From: an uncultured Dorea sp.
Lineage (GTDB): Bacteria; Bacillota; Clostridia; Lachnospirales; Lachnospiraceae
Assembly: GCA_910578455.1 (NCBI GenBank)
Contig: CAJTQA010000007.1
Location: forward strand, 1 to 64,000
Length of the DNA stretch: 64,000 bases
Direction: 5' to 3'
The position numbers were made by a program, and so were the translations under genes. The notes under the pieces are model-generated. The model worked only from the letters and a program-made list of their open reading frames with translations. It was not told the origin of the DNA and made no database searches. How positions within the stretch are numbered: position 1 is the first letter of the stretch; each line of letters starts with the position of its first letter. Positions 52,068-60,321 of this stretch are shown in pieces.

Positions 52068-52745
52068 ATGGAAATAGAAGAGAAATATCAGGATAATGCA
52101 AATAAGATAGAGCGGATAAAAAAGGCGATCTGCATCGTATTGGGAATCTGTATCGGAGCGCTGCTCACGGGAGCGGTGATCTCTCAGAGGGCGATGGAAG
52201 TGGATGCCAGGATTTCAAGGCTGCAGGGGGAGCTTTCAAAAGAGGTGTTCCGGTTTCACGTTCTGGCAGACAGCGACAGTGATGAGGCTCAGAGAGTAAA
52301 GTTAAAAGTCAGGGACCGTGTGCTTGAATATATGGAGCAGACGATGCCGGAAAGCGCGGACATGGTATCCGCAAGCCAGACGAAGGCATGGGCAATGGAG
52401 CATTTGAGAGAGATTGAGGCGGCAGCCGAAGAGGTGATCCGGGAAGAAGGGTATTCCTACCGGGCGAAGGCGGAGGTGTCCGTCTGCTATTTCCCGGACA
52501 AGCGCTATGGAGAGATTGTATTTCCGCAGGGATATTACGATGCGCTCCGCATAAAGCTGGGAAAGGCAAAGGGGCAGAACTGGTGGTGCGTCCTGTACCC
52601 GAATCTCTGTTTCACGTCCGCAACCTGTGCGGTGGTGGACGAGGAGGGAAAGGAGGAGCTGAGGGAAGTGCTGACAGACGAGGAGTACGAGATGGTGACT
52701 GCGGCATCTGATTTTAAGATCAAGAGTTTTTTCTTTGGAGAGTGA
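52068..52745 (+). CDS. spoIIR: Stage II sporulation protein R
   Basis: A 225-residue protein with one N-terminal membrane/signal segment (AICIVLGICIGALLTGAVIS) and the SpoIIR domain (FRFHVLADSDSDEAQRVKLKVRDRVLEYM, then GAKGQNWWCVLYPNLCFT-like). It is secreted from the forespore into the intermembrane space and triggers SpoIIGA to process pro-sigma-E. The ATG follows AAGGAGGTACATACAGT. A sigma-F-like promoter precedes it. Confidence 0.94.
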   Translation: MEIEEKYQDNANKIERIKKAICIVLGICIGALLTGAVISQRAMEVDARISRLQGELSKEVFRFHVLADSDSDEAQRVKLKVRDRVLEYMEQTMPESADMVSASQTKAWAMEHLREIEAAAEEVIREEGYSYRAKAEVSVCYFPDKRYGEIVFPQGYYDALRIKLGKAKGQNWWCVLYPNLCFTSATCAVVDEEGKEELREVLTDEEYEMVTAASDFKIKSFFFGE

Positions 52746-52749
52746 ACAG

Positions 52750-53469
52750 ATGAAAAGAGACAATGAATACGAGATAGAGGGCAGGGTCAGATTCAGTGAG
52801 ATTGATCACAGGCGGAGGATGACGCTTCCGGCAATCATCAATTATTTCCAGGACTGCAGCATCTTTCAGTCGGAGGAGCTTGGCTACGGGCTTGCGTATT
52901 TAAAAGAACGGAAGAAGGCATGGATGCTGTCTGCATGGCAGATTGCAATCTTGCGGTATCCCAGGATGGGGGAGCGCATTGCGGTCAGCACCTGGGCAAG
53001 CGGTTTTAAAGGAATCTGCGGAGACAGGAATTTCTGCATGCGGGATGAAGCGGGAAACATAGCGGCATATGCGGATTCTCTGTGGGTGTACATGGATCTT
53101 GAAAAGAAAAGGCCTGCGAAACCGGGGAATGACGAGATATCGGCTTACGGGGTGTCAGAGCCTCTTGACATGGAGCGGGCGGACAGAAAGATAGAACTGC
53201 CGGAAAAGATGGAGAGCTTACAGCCTTTCTCAATACTGAGAGGCCATATTGATACAAATGAACATGTAAATAACTGCCAGTATGTGCAGATGGCGCTGGA
53301 TGTGTGCCGGAATGAGATGTCTGCGGGGAAACTGCGGGTTGAATACAAAAAATCGGCAGTGTACGGAAACGAAGTTGTTCCGAGAGTAGGAACGGACGGA
53401 GAGAGGACAGTGGTGGAGCTGTGCGGTGCAGACGGAAGCCCATATGCAGTAGTAGAATTTAAACCATAG
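52750..53469 (+). CDS. Acyl-ACP thioesterase (FatA-type double hotdog)
   Basis: About 239 residues. Opening YEIEGRVRFSEIDHRRRMTLPAIINYFQDCS and the catalytic second-hotdog motif HIDTNEHVNNCQYVQ (Asp/Asn/His) are typical of bacterial acyl-ACP thioesterases. It releases free fatty acids from acyl-ACP in the cytoplasm. The ATG at 52750 follows GGAGAG, which overlaps the spoIIR stop. Confidence 0.91.
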   Translation: MKRDNEYEIEGRVRFSEIDHRRRMTLPAIINYFQDCSIFQSEELGYGLAYLKERKKAWMLSAWQIAILRYPRMGERIAVSTWASGFKGICGDRNFCMRDEAGNIAAYADSLWVYMDLEKKRPAKPGNDEISAYGVSEPLDMERADRKIELPEKMESLQPFSILRGHIDTNEHVNNCQYVQMALDVCRNEMSAGKLRVEYKKSAVYGNEVVPRVGTDGERTVVELCGADGSPYAVVEFKP

Positions 53470-53479
53470 GAGAAAGAAT

Positions 53480-54319
53480 ATGAAGTTACAGGAAGAACTG
53501 GGAAAAAAGAGAACGTTGATGGTAGTGAAGAAAGTAGACTTCGGGGTGTACCTGGGAACCAGCGAGGAGCGGGTGCTCCTTCCGGCGAAACAGGTGCCCG
53601 ACGGAATCGAGGTGGGGGATCCGGTCGAGGTATTTTTATATAAAGACTCTTCAGACCGTCTCATAGCCACCACGCAGATGCCAAAGATCATGCTGGATGA
53701 GGTGAAAGCGCTGACAGTTGCCGATACAGGAAAGATCGGCGCGTTTCTTGAGTGGGGGCTGCCAAAAGACCTTCTGCTGCCTTTCAAGGAGCAGACGGCG
53801 AAGGTGTCAAAAGGAGATGAAGTGCTGGTTGCCTTATATGTGGACAAGACGGGGCGGCTCTGCGCTACGATGAAGGTGTACCACAGGCTGAGGACGGACT
53901 CCGGGTATCAGAAGGACGACGAAGTAGAGGGGATCATTTATGAGACAAGCGGCAACTTCGGTGTGTTTGTGGCGGTGGACGACCAGTATTCGGCGCTCAT
54001 CCCAAAGAGGGAGGCAGGAGGCGGCCTGAAGGTAGGAGACCGCATTAAAGCGAGGGTGACAAGAGTCCATGAGGATGGAAAGCTTGACTTAAGCGTCCGG
54101 AAGAAAGCCTTTCTTCAGATGGATGATGACGCAGAGATGATTCTGAAGAGGATGAAGGACAACGGAGGCATCCTTCCATTTACGGATAAGGCAGATGCAG
54201 AACTTATAAAAAATGAATTTGGATTTAGTAAAAATGCATTTAAACGGGCGGTCGGAAGGCTTTTAAAAGAACAAAAGATACAAATTAATAAAAATGATAT
54301 TGAAATTCTTGGAAAATAA
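53480..54319 (+). CDS. cvfB: CvfB-type S1 RNA-binding protein
   Basis: A 279-residue protein with three or four S1/OB modules (VKKVDFGVYLGTSEERVLLP; GKIGAFLEWGLPKDLLLPF; EGIIYETSGNFGVFVAVDDQYSALIPKRE) and a C-terminal winged helix (ILPFTDKADAELIKNEFGFSKNAFKRAVGRLLK). The staphylococcal homologue binds RNA and affects virulence genes. The ATG follows AGGAGAAAGAAT. Confidence 0.92.
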   Translation: MKLQEELGKKRTLMVVKKVDFGVYLGTSEERVLLPAKQVPDGIEVGDPVEVFLYKDSSDRLIATTQMPKIMLDEVKALTVADTGKIGAFLEWGLPKDLLLPFKEQTAKVSKGDEVLVALYVDKTGRLCATMKVYHRLRTDSGYQKDDEVEGIIYETSGNFGVFVAVDDQYSALIPKREAGGGLKVGDRIKARVTRVHEDGKLDLSVRKKAFLQMDDDAEMILKRMKDNGGILPFTDKADAELIKNEFGFSKNAFKRAVGRLLKEQKIQINKNDIEILGK

Positions 54320-54327
54320 GGTATACT
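54300..54327 (+). promoter_or_regulatory. Sigma-A promoter of the 77-residue gene
   Basis: TTGAAA (54300-54305), 16-bp spacer, TATACT (54322-54327), overlapping the end of cvfB and 42 bases before the ATG. Confidence 0.65.
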
Positions 54328-54368
54328 AATGGCGTGAGAAGAAAAGAAGATGAAAGGAGAACATGAAT

Positions 54369-54602
54369 ATGAAAGTACAGAATATTACGGATGTTGAGAA
54401 GTTTTTTAGTGTTATAGACAGCTGCAAGGGAAAGGTGGAGCTGGTGACAGGGGAGGGCGACAGGCTGAATCTGAAGTCCAAGCTTTCACAGTATGTATCG
54501 CTGGCAAATATCTTTTCAAACGGCGAGATTCCGGAGCTTGAGCTGGTAGCTCATGAGAAAGAGGATATTGACAAGCTGGTTAGCTTTATGATCAACGGCT
54601 AA
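54369..54602 (+). CDS. Small conserved protein of unknown function (77 residues)
   Basis: Acidic, without membrane segment: KVQNITDVEKFFSVIDSC at the start, a central GEGDRLNLKSKLSQYVSLAN and a C-terminal helix (KEDIDKLVSFMI). I recall nearly identical short proteins upstream of dnaE in Lachnospiraceae, sometimes misnamed polyA polymerase. The pattern (a binary-like LNLKSKLSQ segment) gives no function. I chose the ATG at 54369; the one at 54363 is only three bases from AAGGAG. Confidence 0.83.
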   Translation: MKVQNITDVEKFFSVIDSCKGKVELVTGEGDRLNLKSKLSQYVSLANIFSNGEIPELELVAHEKEDIDKLVSFMING

Positions 54603-54639
54603 TCAAAGGTTGCGGATATAAACGAGGAGCGAAAGTTGG

Positions 54640-54677
54640 CTGCGGCAAGTGGGTAAGACTCATTTGCCGCAGTTTTG
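54640..54677 (+). terminator. Intrinsic terminator before dnaE
   Basis: Arms CTGCGGCAAGTGGGT and TCATTTGCCGCAG (a G-T pair and small mismatch) followed by TTTTGCT. Confidence 0.8.
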
Positions 54678-54705
54678 CTAAGAGATTACAGAACGGAGCG
54701 TCAAG

Positions 54706-57700
54706 ATGAGTTTTGCACATTTACATGTCCATACGGAATACAGCCTTTTGGACGGGTCAAATAAAATCGGCGAGTGTATCGCGCAGGTCAGGGAACTGGG
54801 CATGGACAGCGTGGCGATCACGGACCACGGGGTTATGTACGGGGTGATCGACTTCTATAAGGCAGCCCAAAAGGCAGGGATCAAGCCAATCCTTGGATGC
54901 GAGGTCTATGTGGCGCCGGGCTCCCGGTTTGACAAGGAGGCGGGGGGAGGCGGAAGCGACAGGTATTATCATCTGGTGCTTCTTGCAGAGAGCAATCTCG
55001 GGTACAACAACCTGATAAAGATTGTGACAAAAGGATTTTCCGAAGGATATTACCACAGGCCCAGGGTAGACCTGGAGGTTCTGAGGGAGTACCATGAAGG
55101 GATAATCGCCCTCAGCGCATGCCTTGCAGGGGAAGTCCAGAAAAATATACTGCGGGGCATGTACAGCGAAGGCAAAGCGGCAGCGCTGCGCTACCAGGAG
55201 ATCTTTGGGAAAGATAATTTCTTCTTAGAATTGCAGGATCACGGCATAACGGAGCAGAGGCAGGTCAATCAGTCACTTCTCAGGATGTCGCAGGAAACAG
55301 GCATTGACCTGGTTGCGACAAATGATATCCACTACACATATGCGGAAGATGAAAAGCCCCATGACATGCTGCTCTGCATCCAGACAGGGAAGAAACTGTC
55401 CGATGAAAACCGTATGCGCTACGAGGGCGGCCAGTATTACATCAAGTCCGAAGAAGAGATGAGGGAGCTTTTCCCTTATGCGCTGGAGGCGCTGGAAAAT
55501 ACGCAGAAGATTGCCGACAGGTGCAATGTGGAGATTGAGTTTGGGGTTACGAAACTTCCCCGGTATGACGTTCCGGAAGGATTTACGCCGTGGGAGTACC
55601 TGAATAAGCTGTGCCGCGAGGGATTGGCGAAGAAATATCCGAATCCCGGGCAGGAGCTGGCAGAAAGGCTGGAATATGAGCTGTCAGTCATACAGTCCAT
55701 GGGGTATGTGGAATATTTTCTGATTGTGTGGGATTTTGTGAAGTATGCCAAAGACCACGGTATCATGGTAGGCCCGGGGCGCGGCTCGGCAGCAGGCAGC
55801 ATCGTCTCGTACTGCCTGGAGATCACGACCATAGACCCGGTAAAGTACAACCTCCTTTTTGAGAGGTTCCTGAACCCGGAACGTGTCTCGATGCCGGATA
55901 TAGATATTGATTTCTGCTATGAGAGGCGTCAGGAGGTCATTGAGTATGTCGTAGGAAAATACGGGATTGACTGCGTTGCCCAGATTGTAACTTTTGGTAC
56001 GATGGCGGCCAGGGCGGTTATCCGGGATGTGGGCCGGGTGATGGATTTGCCGTATGCGTATGTGGATTCCATCTCAAAGATGATTCCTAAAAAGATACAA
56101 AATGAGAAGATGGTCACGTTAAAGCGTTCGCTGGAGGTGAATCCCGAGCTGAAAAAAGCATATGAAGAAGACCCGCAGGTAAAGGAGCTTGTGGATGCCT
56201 CCATGCGCCTTGAAGGCCTTCCCCGGCATGCGTCAATGCATGCCGCGGGGGTAGTGATCGGCAGGGAGGCGATTGACGAGTATGTGCCGCTGTCGCTTGC
56301 GTCAGAAGGATCGCTGGTCACGCAGTTTACGATGACTACGCTTGAGGAGCTGGGGCTTCTCAAGATGGATTTTCTGGGGTTACGCACGCTGACCGTCATT
56401 CGGGACGCGGTAAACCTTATCTATGATAATACGGGAAAGAAGATTGACATCCAGGGAATAGACTATGATGATAAGGATGTGCTGGCATCTATCGGAACCG
56501 GAAAGACGGACGGCATCTTCCAGTTGGAGAGCGGCGGGATGAAGAGCTTTATGAAAGACTTAAAGCCGGAGAGCCTTGAGGATATCATCGCAGGGATTGC
56601 GCTGTACCGTCCGGGGCCTATGGACTTTATCCCGCAGTACATTAAAGGGAAGAACCATACGGGAGCTATCCGCTATGACTGCCCGCAGCTTGAGCCGATC
56701 CTGTCAGAGACTTACGGGTGCATCGTCTATCAGGAACAGGTCATGCAGATCGTGCGGGACCTGGCAGGATACAGCCTTGGAAGGAGCGACCTTTTAAGGC
56801 GCGCGATGTCCAAAAAAAAGGGCGATGTCATGCAGAAGGAGCGGGAGAGCTTTGTCTACGGCAATGAAAAAGAAGGCGTTCCGGGCTGCATTTTTAACGG
56901 GATAGAGGAGAAGACGGCAAACAGGATTTATGATGAAATGATAGATTTTGCCCAATATGCCTTTAACAAATCCCATGCCGCGGCTTATGCGGTGGTAACG
57001 TACCAGACGGCATGGCTGAAATATTATTATCCGGTAGAGTTTATGGCGGCCCTTATGACGGCAACGCTCAACAACCCGGCAAAGGTGGAAGGATACATCT
57101 ACTCGTGCCGCCAGATGGGCATTCAGATACTGCCGCCGGATATAAATAAGGGAGTCGGCCATTTTTCAGTGGACGGAAAAAACATCCGGTATGGCCTGTC
57201 TGCCATAAAGAGCATCGGGCAGCCGGTCATCGAGCTGATCCTTGAGGACAGAAGACAAAACGGGGAGTTCAAGAGCCTGAAAGACTTTCTTGAGAGGATG
57301 TCCGGGAAGGACTTTAACAAAAAGACGATTGAGAATTTCATCAAATCCGGAACATTTGACAGCCTCCCCGGAACAAGAAAGCAGCTGATGATCGTCTATC
57401 CACAGCTGTTGGACCAGATAAACCGGGAACGGAAATCATCCATGACAGGGCAGATGTCACTGTTTGACCTTGTAAGCGAAGAGCTGAAGACAGAGTTTGA
57501 GGTTGCGCTGCCGGATGTGGGAGAATATGAGACAGGGGAGAAATTTGCCCTGGAAAAAGAAGTGCTCGGCGTGTACCTTACCGGGCATCCGATGGAAGAA
57601 TATAAAGATAAATGGCAGAAGAATGTCACCCGGACAACGCTTGACTTCCAGCTTGACGAAGAGAGCGGGCAGGCAAGAGTCAGAGACGGTGCAAAAGAGA

Positions 57701-58191
57701 CAATCGGGGGCATGATATCCAATAAGACAATTAAGTACACAAAGAACAACAAGGTGATGGCATTCCTCACAATCGAGGATCTGGTAGGAACGGTGGAAGT
57801 CATCGTGTTCCCAAAAGACTATGAGAAAAACCGGGAGTACCTGGAAGTAGACAATAAAGTATTCATCCGGGGGCGCGTATCGGAAGAAGACGCGGCGGCA
57901 AGCAGGCTGATCTGTGAGGCAGTCATTCCTTTCGGGCAGACAAAAAGGGAGCTGTGGCTGCAATTTGAAAGCAAGGTGGATTTCCAGACCCGGGAGAGGG
58001 AGCTGTACGGGATTCTGAATGAGTCGGAAGGCGTTGATGAGATTGTGATATACTGTAAGGCAGAGCGGGCAGTCAAAAGGCTCGGGGCAAACAGGAACGT
58101 CTGCGCGGATGCGGGATTATTGAGCAGGTTGACGAATTATCTTGGTGAATCTTGTGTAAAACTGATAGAAAAATCCATTGAAAACAAATAG
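54706..58191 (+). CDS. dnaE: DNA polymerase III alpha subunit
   Basis: An 1161-residue C-family polymerase. The N-terminal PHP domain (HLHVHTEYSLLDG, ITDHGVMYG, GCEVYVAPGS, LSACLAGEV, ATNDIHY) keeps a full set of metal-ligand residues, unlike E. coli. The polymerase active site carries PDIDIDF, and LLKMDFLGLRTL supplies the third acid. There follow the helix-hairpin-helix region, an OB domain (KETIGGMISNKTIKYTKNN-like) and a short tail. The start follows GGAG at about 7 bases. Confidence 0.97.
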   Translation: MSFAHLHVHTEYSLLDGSNKIGECIAQVRELGMDSVAITDHGVMYGVIDFYKAAQKAGIKPILGCEVYVAPGSRFDKEAGGGGSDRYYHLVLLAESNLGYNNLIKIVTKGFSEGYYHRPRVDLEVLREYHEGIIALSACLAGEVQKNILRGMYSEGKAAALRYQEIFGKDNFFLELQDHGITEQRQVNQSLLRMSQETGIDLVATNDIHYTYAEDEKPHDMLLCIQTGKKLSDENRMRYEGGQYYIKSEEEMRELFPYALEALENTQKIADRCNVEIEFGVTKLPRYDVPEGFTPWEYLNKLCREGLAKKYPNPGQELAERLEYELSVIQSMGYVEYFLIVWDFVKYAKDHGIMVGPGRGSAAGSIVSYCLEITTIDPVKYNLLFERFLNPERVSMPDIDIDFCYERRQEVIEYVVGKYGIDCVAQIVTFGTMAARAVIRDVGRVMDLPYAYVDSISKMIPKKIQNEKMVTLKRSLEVNPELKKAYEEDPQVKELVDASMRLEGLPRHASMHAAGVVIGREAIDEYVPLSLASEGSLVTQFTMTTLEELGLLKMDFLGLRTLTVIRDAVNLIYDNTGKKIDIQGIDYDDKDVLASIGTGKTDGIFQLESGGMKSFMKDLKPESLEDIIAGIALYRPGPMDFIPQYIKGKNHTGAIRYDCPQLEPILSETYGCIVYQEQVMQIVRDLAGYSLGRSDLLRRAMSKKKGDVMQKERESFVYGNEKEGVPGCIFNGIEEKTANRIYDEMIDFAQYAFNKSHAAAYAVVTYQTAWLKYYYPVEFMAALMTATLNNPAKVEGYIYSCRQMGIQILPPDINKGVGHFSVDGKNIRYGLSAIKSIGQPVIELILEDRRQNGEFKSLKDFLERMSGKDFNKKTIENFIKSGTFDSLPGTRKQLMIVYPQLLDQINRERKSSMTGQMSLFDLVSEELKTEFEVALPDVGEYETGEKFALEKEVLGVYLTGHPMEEYKDKWQKNVTRTTLDFQLDEESGQARVRDGAKETIGGMISNKTIKYTKNNKVMAFLTIEDLVGTVEVIVFPKDYEKNREYLEVDNKVFIRGRVSEEDAAASRLICEAVIPFGQTKRELWLQFESKVDFQTRERELYGILNESEGVDEIVIYCKAERAVKRLGANRNVCADAGLLSRLTNYLGESCVKLIEKSIENK

Positions 58192-58206
58192 CATTTCATG
58201 TACAAT
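58178..58206 (+). promoter_or_regulatory. Sigma-A promoter of pfkA
   Basis: TTGAAA (58178-58183), 17-bp spacer, TACAAT (58201-58206). The -35 lies inside the last codons of dnaE, giving pfkA its own transcription. Confidence 0.75.
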
Positions 58207-58251
58207 GTAGCCGAGTAAAGTTATAAATAATAAAGACTTGGAGGGATAATC

Positions 58252-59229
58252 ATGGGAGAGAAAATAATTCGTACAATTGGCGTTTTGACCAGCGGCGGCG
58301 ACGCTCCGGGTATGAATGCAGCGATTCGCGCGGTAGTAAGGACTGCCCTGGGAAGAGGGCTTAAAGTGAGAGGAATCCGCAGAGGGTATCAGGGCCTTTT
58401 AAATGAGGAGATTATCGACCTTTCAGCCAGAGATGTGTCTGATACCATCCAGCGGGGAGGAACGATTCTCCAGACGGCGCGCTGCCATGCGATGCGTACC
58501 GAGGAAGGCCAGCAGAAGGCAGCGGCAATCTGCAAGAAATACGGTATCGACGGACTTGTTGTAATTGGCGGAGACGGTTCCTTTGCAGGCGCGCAGAGGC
58601 TTGCATATTACGGGATAAATACGATTGGGATTCCGGGAACGATTGACCTGGATATCGCATGTACAGAATATACGATTGGCTTTGACACGGCGGTAAATAC
58701 GGCGATGGAAGCAATCGACAAGGTTCGCGACACATCTACCTCCCATGAGAGATGCTCGATTATAGAAGTTATGGGCAGAGACGCAGGCTACCTTGCACTG
58801 TGGTGCGGCATTGCCAACGGGGCGGAGCGCATCCTTATGCCGGAAGAGCATGACTATGATGAAGATGTTATCGTAAGAGACATTCAGGAGTGCAGGAAGC
58901 GCGGAAAGAAAAACTACATCATCATCAACGCAGAAGGCATCGGAGATTCCATGAATATGGCAAAGAGAATCGAGGAAGCTACCGGGATGGAGACAAGAGC
59001 GACGATAATCGGCCACATGCAGCGCGGCGGAAGCCCGACATGCAAAGACCGCGTATATGCTTCCATTATGGGCGCGATGGCAGTAGATCTCCTCTGCGAG
59101 GGAAAATCAAACCGCGTGGTAGGCTATCAGCATGGGGAATATAAGGACTTTGACATTGAGGAAGCTCTCAGCATGAAGAAGCAGATTCCGGAATATCATT
59201 ATGATGTCGCAAAACAGCTTGCTTTGTAA
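58252..59229 (+). CDS. pfkA: 6-phosphofructokinase (ATP-dependent)
   Basis: A 325-residue PFK. It has LTSGGDAPGMNAAIRA, the GGDGS loop of ATP-dependent forms (PPi forms have GGDD), the catalytic loop GTIDLDIACTEYTIGFDTA, and MGRDAGYLAL. The usual GTIDND has Leu in place of Asn while both Asp remain. It is the control step of glycolysis. The ATG follows TTGGAGGGATAATC. Confidence 0.95.
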   Translation: MGEKIIRTIGVLTSGGDAPGMNAAIRAVVRTALGRGLKVRGIRRGYQGLLNEEIIDLSARDVSDTIQRGGTILQTARCHAMRTEEGQQKAAAICKKYGIDGLVVIGGDGSFAGAQRLAYYGINTIGIPGTIDLDIACTEYTIGFDTAVNTAMEAIDKVRDTSTSHERCSIIEVMGRDAGYLALWCGIANGAERILMPEEHDYDEDVIVRDIQECRKRGKKNYIIINAEGIGDSMNMAKRIEEATGMETRATIIGHMQRGGSPTCKDRVYASIMGAMAVDLLCEGKSNRVVGYQHGEYKDFDIEEALSMKKQIPEYHYDVAKQLAL

Positions 59230-59247
59230 TTTAATATAGGTGAGGGT

Positions 59248-59703
59248 ATGACAAAAGACGTATTGCTGACTATCTCAGGACTTCATTACAGTAATTATCC
59301 GGGAGAAGAGGAAGAGGATGAAGACAGCGAGCCGATCGAAGTAATCACGCCAGCTATGTATTACCTTAAAAACGGAAAACATTATGTGGTTTATGACGAG
59401 GTGCTGGAAGGATTGCCGGGGATAACGAAGAATAAAATCCGGATTGCCGGGGATAATCTGTTAGAGATAAAAAAAAGCGGGCATACAAACACGCAGATGG
59501 TGTTTGAGAAAGACAAGATCAACATGACGCAGTATGAGACTCCCTACGGAGAATTCATTATAGGCATTTTTACGAAAAGCATGATGGTTGACGTGACGGA
59601 GAAAAATATTGACGTGCTTGTAAATTATGAGCTGGATATCAACAGCGAAAAGATTGCGGACTGCAATATCAGGATGAATATCCGGGCCAATGCTCCGGCG
59701 TAA
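59248..59703 (+). CDS. DUF1934 (YwiB-like) calycin-fold protein
   Basis: A 151-residue protein with DUF1934 features: VLLTISGLHY at the start, a central ITPAMYYLKNGKHYVVYDE, ETPYGEFIIGIFTKSM and NYELDINSEKIADCNIRM at the end. The fold is an antiparallel beta barrel and the function is unknown. It follows pfkA by 18 bases with AGGTGAGGGT, probably in the same transcript. Confidence 0.9.
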   Translation: MTKDVLLTISGLHYSNYPGEEEEDEDSEPIEVITPAMYYLKNGKHYVVYDEVLEGLPGITKNKIRIAGDNLLEIKKSGHTNTQMVFEKDKINMTQYETPYGEFIIGIFTKSMMVDVTEKNIDVLVNYELDINSEKIADCNIRMNIRANAPA

Positions 59704-59712
59704 AGACATAAG

Positions 59713-59750
59713 AAAAGGACAGGTGCATTTTTTAGCCTGTCCTTTCAATT
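59713..59750. terminator. Terminator between convergent DUF1934 and membrane-protein genes
   Basis: Arms AAAGGACAGG (59714-59723) and CCTGTCCTTT (59736-59745) around a 12-base T-rich loop. A-tracts and T-tracts on both sides let it serve both strands. Confidence 0.8.
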
Positions 59751-59754
59751 ATAT

Positions 59755-60195
59755 TTACTTTCCGGTCAATCTTGCAAAAAGCCCTTTCTTTTTCTGCGGA
59801 ACATCAAGCGGTCCGCGGATTCCCTTTACGGCTGTGATGTAAATGCCGCTGACGGTTGCCTTCACTTCTTTTTTCACCGGAATCATTGGGTAGATTTCGG
59901 TATCGCACATCAGAACCATAATTTTTGGACCTACCTTGGCTTTTACTACCGGAACCCTGGAACGGCGGAGATATTTGGGCGTGTTTTCAATGACGGCGGG
60001 CGGAAAGCCTGCATCTTTGATTCTCATGCGGGCTTTGTCTATGATCAGCATGGATATGTTCTGTGCCGTTGCAGCCAGCTGCTCCTGCTGCTCGGCCTGT
60101 CTTTTTTCCGCTTTTTTTCCGAGAAAATATAATACGATGCACGCGATAATTAATACAACTAAAATCACTAATAAAACGATTGTTACTTTACTCAC
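59755..60195 (-). CDS. Single-pass membrane protein of unknown function
   Basis: A 146-residue protein with an N-terminal membrane helix (VTIVLLVILVVLIIACIVLYFLG), a Lys/Glu/Gln-rich coiled segment and a cytoplasmic beta-rich part (FPPAVIENTPKYLRRSRVPVV, VGPKIMVLMCDTEIYPMIPVKKEVKATVSG, IYITAVKGIRG). The start is GTG at 60195, AGGAGG being 6 bases upstream. It seems conserved in Lachnospiraceae, but I know no function. A good promoter lies upstream and a shared terminator downstream, so it is a single-gene unit. Confidence 0.85.
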   Translation of the reverse strand: MSKVTIVLLVILVVLIIACIVLYFLGKKAEKRQAEQQEQLAATAQNISMLIIDKARMRIKDAGFPPAVIENTPKYLRRSRVPVVKAKVGPKIMVLMCDTEIYPMIPVKKEVKATVSGIYITAVKGIRGPLDVPQKKKGLFARLTGK

Positions 60196-60231
60196 GATGA
60201 ACCTCCTGTCAACTGTTTTTTCACGACATAC

Positions 60232-60260
60232 ATTGTATCATCCTTTTGTAAGGAGTGCAA
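60232..60260 (-). promoter_or_regulatory. Sigma-A promoter of the 59755-60195 gene
   Basis: On the minus strand, TTGCAC (60260-60255), 17-bp spacer, TACAAT (60237-60232), 37 bases before the GTG start. Confidence 0.75.
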
Positions 60261-60321
60261 GTGATTTGGAACGTTATGGAGATACTTTTGCAAAGATAGA
60301 ATCAGAAAGAGAGGCGCTAAA

